From Gonatopus flavifemur (taxonomy: Eukaryota > Arthropoda > Insecta > Hymenoptera > Dryinidae): a stretch of 64,000 nt of DNA. The position numbers were made by a program, and so were the translations under genes. Where the stretch lies: NCBI GenBank assembly GCA_018340375.1, contig JAFFJZ010000001.1, forward strand, positions 67,076,001-67,140,000, written 5' to 3'. Below the pieces are notes generated by a model that saw only the letters and a program-made list of their open reading frames with translations, was not told the DNA's origin and searched no databases. Within the stretch, counting starts at the first letter, position 1, and each line of letters begins with the position of its first letter. Shown piece after piece: positions 58,746 to 64,000 of this stretch.

Positions 58746-59424
58746 GTATGAACCATTGTTGTTGTTCAAATTTCTTATACAAAATAAGATTCAATATGAA
58801 CTTTCTTTATAAATTTTACATCAATTTGTCAATGTATTTAATCAGATTTTGAATTGATAACACACACATTTCCTTTTGTTGTGGGTTGTACGCGAATGGT
58901 TTGTACATACATGATAATAACGGTTCTGAATACATACATATTTACATGATTGTGCGAGCAAGAAATGGCGATCATTGATTTTCAACCGAATAATATATAA
59001 AATATTCAGAGAGAACATTGCGGACATTATTACGCTTGTCTCTTCTCATTTGACATAACCTTAAGTATTACGTTGTAAGCCATGTGAATGACCACATGTC
59101 ACCCACTATTATTTTATTGCCGATATTTTTGTTTCTTTTTCTACTTCTCCGTTTTTTTTAAACTTTTTGCTAACCGAATCGAATTATTCCAGCATTCCCA
59201 AGTGGTATCAGAATATGCACATTACAATTAAACCATTTTATTGCGGGGATGGGCGGTGGTTGAGAACATTGATATCTTATCGAAAAAATATATATATATC
59301 TCATTTCTATCGATGCTTTATAAAATTCGATAAAAATCGGATACGAGAACATCGTTCACCCCTATTTTATGAGTGCTATGTACATTCATCAGAGATATGT
59401 TACTGTCGTTGAAGAACTTTATTG

Positions 59425-59878
59425 CAGATACACAAACGGAGAAAAATGCAGGTCAAAAATATAGTGATCTTCAAAAAAATTTGAGGAATATTTCTTAAAA
59501 TCTGAGAATTTCTCTTAAATGCATAATAAAGCCAAAACGGTCTACTTTTTTGTGGAATTATCGATACTTGATAAAGGATAGAGAAACATACGAACTTCTC
59601 AAAAGTTGCATACGAAATTTCACAAAGTGAGTAGTAGGATATTGAAATTTTGTTAATATTCTTGTAAAATTTCACGCACGACTTTTGGAAAGTTCATATG
59701 TTTCTCTATTCTTTATTAAGTATTGATAATTTTTCATTGTTTTTCGAATAAAAATTTCACACAAAAGCGTACCGTTTTGTCTTCATTATGCATTTTAAAA
59801 AAACTCTCAGATTTTAAGAAATATTCTCAAACTTTTATTAAAGATTACTATATTTTCGACCTTCATTTTTCTCCGTGC
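59425..59878. mobile_element. Foldback with CGGAGAAAAATG..GTC / CATTTTTCTCCGTG ends
   Basis: ACGGAGAAAAATGCAGGTC at about 59439 pairs with GACCTTCATTTTTCTCCGTG ending about 59878. The arms share CTTAAAATCTGAGA / TCAGATTTTAAG and GAAACATACGAACTT / AAGTTCATATGTTTC. Confidence 0.75.
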
Positions 59879-59879
59879 A

Positions 59880-60110
59880 GGAAAAAACAATTTGCCGACG
59901 CAGCAGATCAGAGTATTATATACAGAATAGCATATCTTATTGATATCCCAGCTAAAAATTCGCTGCCACAACTAACTAAAATTTTCAGTATTTTATACAA
60001 AATAGCAAACATTTTTGCTGCCACAGCTGAAAAGTCACTGAAAAGTTGTAACCAACGAGATTGCTGTGATAGAAAATAGTTTGCCGTCATTGCAAAGCAT
60101 TTGCTGCTTC
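59880..60110. repeat. Degenerate AGCTAAAAATTCGCTG-family copy
   Basis: GCCGACGCAGCAGATC, GTATTATATACAGAATAGCA, CAGCTAAAAATTCGCTGCCA and TTTTGCTGCCACAGCTGAAA match the element at 38427-38776. It abuts the right end of the preceding foldback. Confidence 0.65.
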
Positions 60111-60399
60111 TAATTCTTTTGCATGAGAAAATTTATCAAGTTTTGATTGATTTTTATATAATTTTGATGAAAATTCAATAAAAATTCTATAAACAAGAAT
60201 CGATTCTCTCAAGATCGCTCATTACTAATTCAAGATGCAAATGAAAGAAATTATGTTAAAATTAAATTAAATCCTCTTGTTCGAAATAAATGATCGTATA
60301 AAAATTTCATAGAATTTGTTTGCAATTTTTATACATATAAACTGTTTATAAATTTTATAAAATCATTCTTCGAAAGAATTCAAATCTCATGTTTTATTA

Positions 60400-60666
60400 C
60401 CCGGGTTGGAAAATTTCAACGGTTTTTATTCTCATATTCCATTTTTAATCTGATTTTGGCCTGATTGTTGAATAATGTGGACAAAAACAGTACCTTTTCA
60501 TGATTTCAGCCTGAATTTCTCCTCTAACGAATAAAAGTGTTTGAGGAAAAATTCAGATTTAAATCATGAAAAAGTACTGTTTTTGTCCGTATTATTCAAC
60601 AATCAGGATAAAATCAGCTTAAAAATGGAATATGAGGATAAAAACCGTGCAAATTTTTCGACTGGG
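60400..60666. mobile_element. Foldback, CCCGGGTTGGAAAATTTCAA arms (copy 2)
   Basis: It shares GATTGTTGAATAAT, TGGACAAAAACAGTAC and the closing TTTTTCGACTGGGG with the copy at 45424-45691. 267 bp. Confidence 0.85.
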
Positions 60667-60717
60667 GTCCATTCCAGAACTCTCTTTATGTTTCGTCTGA
60701 TTTCTGATCATACAATA

Positions 60718-60963
60718 CACAAAATAATCGGAATTTTCCCATACGTAGCAATCGGAAAATTCCGATCATACGATAGGAAATCAATTCCCGATAAATGTAT
60801 ATGAAATTTTCCATAAATTTAATTGAAAATTCCAAACCCTGTAGGATTTTTACTATCATTTTCCAGTAAACTTCCGGTAAAATACGGAAAATTCCTAACG
60901 CATGTATGTGGTAATTACTTCCGAACATTTATCTGAAGTTTTCCATAGAAATTTTTTACAGCG
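60718..60963. mobile_element. TA-flanked CAC...AATAATCGG foldback (copy 3 of 3)
   Basis: It starts CACAAAATAATCGGAATTTT after TA and ends TTTTTTACAGCG before TA. It has the GGAAAATTCCGAT and TAATTGAAAATTCCAAAC segments of the 48522 and 53922 copies, in opposite orientation. Confidence 0.78.
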
Positions 60964-61432
60964 TAATTATGTAACTATGATATTTAGACTTGGCCTAGAA
61001 CTAATAAAAATCTCGAACTAATCAAAACATTGGATATTCAATTTCTAAAAGCAGATAAAATACCCGAGTGAACAAATTTTAAAAATCATATATTAATATT
61101 CATATATAGTTCAATATGATTTATATATAATTTATATTGGGAGCGTGCCATTAGCTAGCCATTCCCTCGTAGAACTAACTTTTCGGTTGGAGCTGACCCT
61201 CAAATCATGTCCTGAGAAGTGTAACCATGAAATTCTCATAACTTCTCATAACTTTTGATTTATAAAATAATTCAAAATCGTGCTTCTACTGAGAAAAAAT
61301 GACGACAAATCAATTTCCTTTGAATTTCAATTTGATTCCCCTCTCCCCCCTTCCCTCACAAGTAGCACATACATATTAAACACGTTCCTGAATATGAATT
61401 CCAAAACGTGAATGGAACAGCTTCTTTTGCAG

Positions 61433-61681
61433 AAATCGAAAAAAGCATCTCGGTTCTTCTACACGGGGACGAGTTCTCACGATGACACCACAGCTTTGCG
61501 GAGTGTGAGGGATAAAAGGTTTCCTTGTTTAACAAAATATCGTCTCCAAGCCATTAGCCCGACCGTTACCACTTCAGAACGATTTTCTGCTCCTACCGTT
61601 GCGGAAAGAGAGATCCTTCAAGGAGATCTCGCTGAGGATTCTTCCGACCTATCAAGTGCAGACTGCCACTACTACTCGTGA
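61433..61681 (+). CDS. Candidate terminal coding exon, unrecognised protein
   Basis: A good acceptor (CAGCTTCTTTTGCAG, exon from about 61433) leads into a frame open to TGA at 61679-61681. It encodes about 82 residues: KSKKASRFFYTGTSSHDDTT... to ...AEDSSDLSSADCHYYS. Composition is charged and Ser/Thr-rich, with an acidic serine-rich tail, and the block is richer in GC than its surroundings and free of repeats. There is no known domain. If real, it is the C-terminus of a plus-strand gene whose other exons are not identified (the promoter candidate at 31.84 kb and the ORF at 46.6 kb are possible partners). An in-frame ATG at 61412 would also allow a single small ORF. Confidence 0.35.
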   Translation, partial: KSKKASRFFYTGTSSHDDTTALRSVRDKRFPCLTKYRLQAISPTVTTSERFSAPTVAEREILQGDLAEDSSDLSSADCHYYS

Positions 61682-61689
61682 CGATCGAA

Positions 61690-62755
61690 TGAATGGGAAA
61701 AGCGTGATGTAGGTTCAAAGAAGAGGAAGAGAAATACAGTCTCCCGTTTCACGGTGCTCTTTGCCAATATACAATATTTCGAGAGATGTTCATCTTTAAT
61801 CTATGAAAAGCGTTAAAACGTAATTAGGAATATCAAATTTCCACCTTTTTTCTGTATATATATAGTCATCTACGTTTTTCCTGAAGTTACAAAATTTGAT
61901 ATAAAACATATCTAATTTTCTTTTTTATATACAACTAGTTTGATAAAACGATCTTCACAGAGACATCTTAATCCAACGATGATGAGTTGTGAATAAATAT
62001 TGACATCTCAGTACCCAAGTAAAAAAGAACCCCTCAAAAACGACCCTGTGCTTGCCACTTCTGGTTTTCTTGTCAACAGGATAAAAGCGAACCAAAAGTG
62101 TGAGACGTCAACCACTACGACAAAATAACACCTGTTCTTTCTCACGGTACGCCCACGCATCATATCTCTCCATTCGCGCGAATCTCACCGTTTCCTGATT
62201 TTTTTCTTCTCTTTATTTTCCTGTTTTAATCAATCTTTTTGCATTGTTTTACATTGTTACCCGAATCATTTCCAAGTGAATCGATCAATTTTATGTGACA
62301 ATAAGATGGAAAAATACGGGAGTATAAAGTCTTTGAACATAGAAACGGATGAAATTATGTCTAAAAGTTTGTTTCTTATCCAGCTGATCCAATAAAACGA
62401 TTCTTCGTTGTGAAATAATTGTATCGATTTTTGGTTGACTTTTATATAATCTCCACACAAATTTGATGAAAAAGAGTCGGCTCTGTTAAAATCGTCCATT
62501 ATTGATCCAATGTGTTTGACAAAAAAGATTTTCACCTACACTGCACAAGAATTATTGTAAATTACATGAATTAATTTGGATTGTCTTGATTATAATCTAC
62601 TTGAAAATCCCATGATGCTTGAATGGAGGACTTGAAAACGTTCGTTGAACCCCAAAATGAAGAGATAGACATTTAAAAGGTTAATTAATGTGAATTTATT
62701 CAAAACTGATGACTTGAATGTGGTTACAACCACATGGCACATCCCAGTAAAGAGT
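61690..62755. other. Unique sequence 3' of the candidate exon
   Basis: AT-rich and without foldbacks or supported ORFs. Could be 3' UTR or intergenic. Confidence 0.35.
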
Positions 62756-62764
62756 CATCTAATG

Positions 62765-63440
62765 CGTCGATTTTTGCCACCTTTTTAATTTCTTCTGAAC
62801 CCTGCTTAAAGAATCTCATTGAACCGATTGATTCTCATTGATTCCGATGCAGAAAACTGATTCAAACCCATTGAGAATCAATTTTTATTCATGCAGGTAT
62901 TCAATAGGTATTCATGCAGCAGAGATTTATGTTTCTGTGTCATTCATCCAAGTTCTATCATCGTTCCCATCTCTTAGGAAAATTCATCCCGTTTTGACCG
63001 AAACGCCTGATTTTTCTCTTCAAAAAATTGGAGAAATGATCTCAGGTGTTTTGGTTTGCCCTCCCTGTAAACAATTTGTCGGTCATTGAAAACTGCCATA
63101 ATGTTATCTGGACAATGTCGAAATGATCTCCAATGCGTTGATTCCTGCCACCTTTTTTATGTCTTCTCAAGAGTTCTAAAAGTTATCCGTAATATCTTTT
63201 AGATAGCATTTGGAACTCTTTCTTGCTTGAAGAATCTCATTGAACCGATTGATTCTCATTGATTCCGATGCAGAAAACTGATTCAAACCCATTGAGAATC
63301 AATTGTTAATACCTATGAATACCTATTGAATACCTGCATGAATAAAAATTGATTCTCAATGGGTTTGAATCAGTTTTCTGCATCGGAATCAATCGGAATC
63401 GAATCTCTGCTGCATGAATACCTAGTACCCTACTGAAAAC
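62765..63440. repeat. Direct-plus-inverted repeat of an ATTGAACCGATTGATTCTC unit
   Basis: The segment at 62818-62881 (GAACCGATTGATTCTCATTG... CCCATTGAGAATCAAT) recurs directly at 63240-63302 and inverted at 63330-63402. CAGGTATTCAATAGGTATTC recurs likewise in both orientations. The preceding GCCACCTTTTT is also duplicated, but the second copy has about 55 extra bases. Confidence 0.8.
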
Positions 63441-63444
63441 GTCT

Positions 63445-64000
63445 CATAAATTCTGATATTTAACTTTTATGAGATTTTGATGTGTATTTGTCCATGAGGT
63501 TATACTTAATTAACAGAATGAATGAGAATTATTATAAGAATGTATCAGAATTTATAAGGATCTCATAAGAGCTGTGAAATCTCATAATAAATGATAAAAT
63601 AAAAAACAATCTATCAGTTTTTGATGTGTATTTGTCCAAGAACTTATGAACATTTATGTGATCTTATGAAACTTTTTCAACAGGGTAGAATTCTGGACAG
63701 AAAATCACATTACATTAATGAAAATGATACAAGTGATGAAGTGATGATTACTTTTCTTCATTTTTTACGTATTCAAGGATGTTTTTTCCTTGATTGATTT
63801 AAATTCTCGATTAGCAACAATTTTTTGAACAATGATGAAACGGTTACTCGGATTTGTCCAGAATTTTCCTCAACAGAACTGAAATATTAGAAGAAATTTA
63901 TGAATTCTAGAAAGTGAATAGTAAAATTCCATGCTGAACTTTAAAACCGTTCATACTTATGTTTTCAACTTTTGTTATATATTAATAATTTTTCTTTTCT
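63445..64000. other. AT-rich sequence, no feature seen
   Basis: It contains TTTTGATGTGTATTTGTCCA twice (about 63475 and 63618), once in each of two similar segments with CTCATAA and TTATGA motifs. Otherwise nothing recognisable. Confidence 0.4.

Overview
This is an AT-rich stretch of eukaryotic, almost certainly insect, genomic DNA. One protein-coding gene can be reconstructed with confidence. It lies on the minus strand with its stop codon at 11804 and its first ATG at 30284, and it encodes a 393-residue nuclear receptor of the NR2E group (tailless / dissatisfaction / PNR). Seven coding exons join in frame through canonical GT-AG introns: 30163-30284, 25911-26026, 22570-22752, 20384-20500, 13444-13610, 12357-12603 and 11804-12033. 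The DNA-binding domain reads [20 protein letters not shown], then [11 protein letters not shown]. This best fits the insect 'PNR-like' (NR2E6) receptor, which was described in honey bee and is not found in Drosophila. A hymenopteran or similar insect source is therefore plausible, but it is not proven here.

Layout. Positions 1 to about 9.7 kb form a very AT-rich, microsatellite-studded tract with no convincing coding exon and none of the foldback repeats found elsewhere. It looks like constrained non-coding sequence, possibly a long 3' UTR of a plus-strand gene lying tail-to-tail with the receptor. From 9.78 kb onward, introns and intergenic DNA are a dense mosaic of short inverted-repeat (foldback / MITE-like) elements. 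Many share the termini CAC(G/T)G(A/T)...AAAAA and are flanked by TA. Several are nested inside one another. Others belong to different classes: a hAT-type element with a perfect 8-bp duplication (20786-21159), a TTAA-flanked piggyBac-like element (48778-49412), and families ending in CCCAGACAGCAC or CCCTGGT.

Outside the receptor there are only weak gene hints. These are a CpG- and GC-rich patch with CCAAT/Inr-like motifs and a strong minus-strand donor at 53.3-53.6 kb (candidate 5' exon of the receptor), a plus-strand TATA+Inr followed by a splice donor at 31.84-31.92 kb, a plus-strand terminal-exon candidate at 61.43-61.68 kb, and an exon-like ORF at 46.6-46.8 kb. No rRNA, tRNA, CRISPR array or intact transposase gene was recognised.

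The most interesting aspect is the repeat system. Unrelated foldback interiors share one terminal signature and one TA target. One element has both a loaded and an unloaded copy in this window, which allows an insertion to be read directly.
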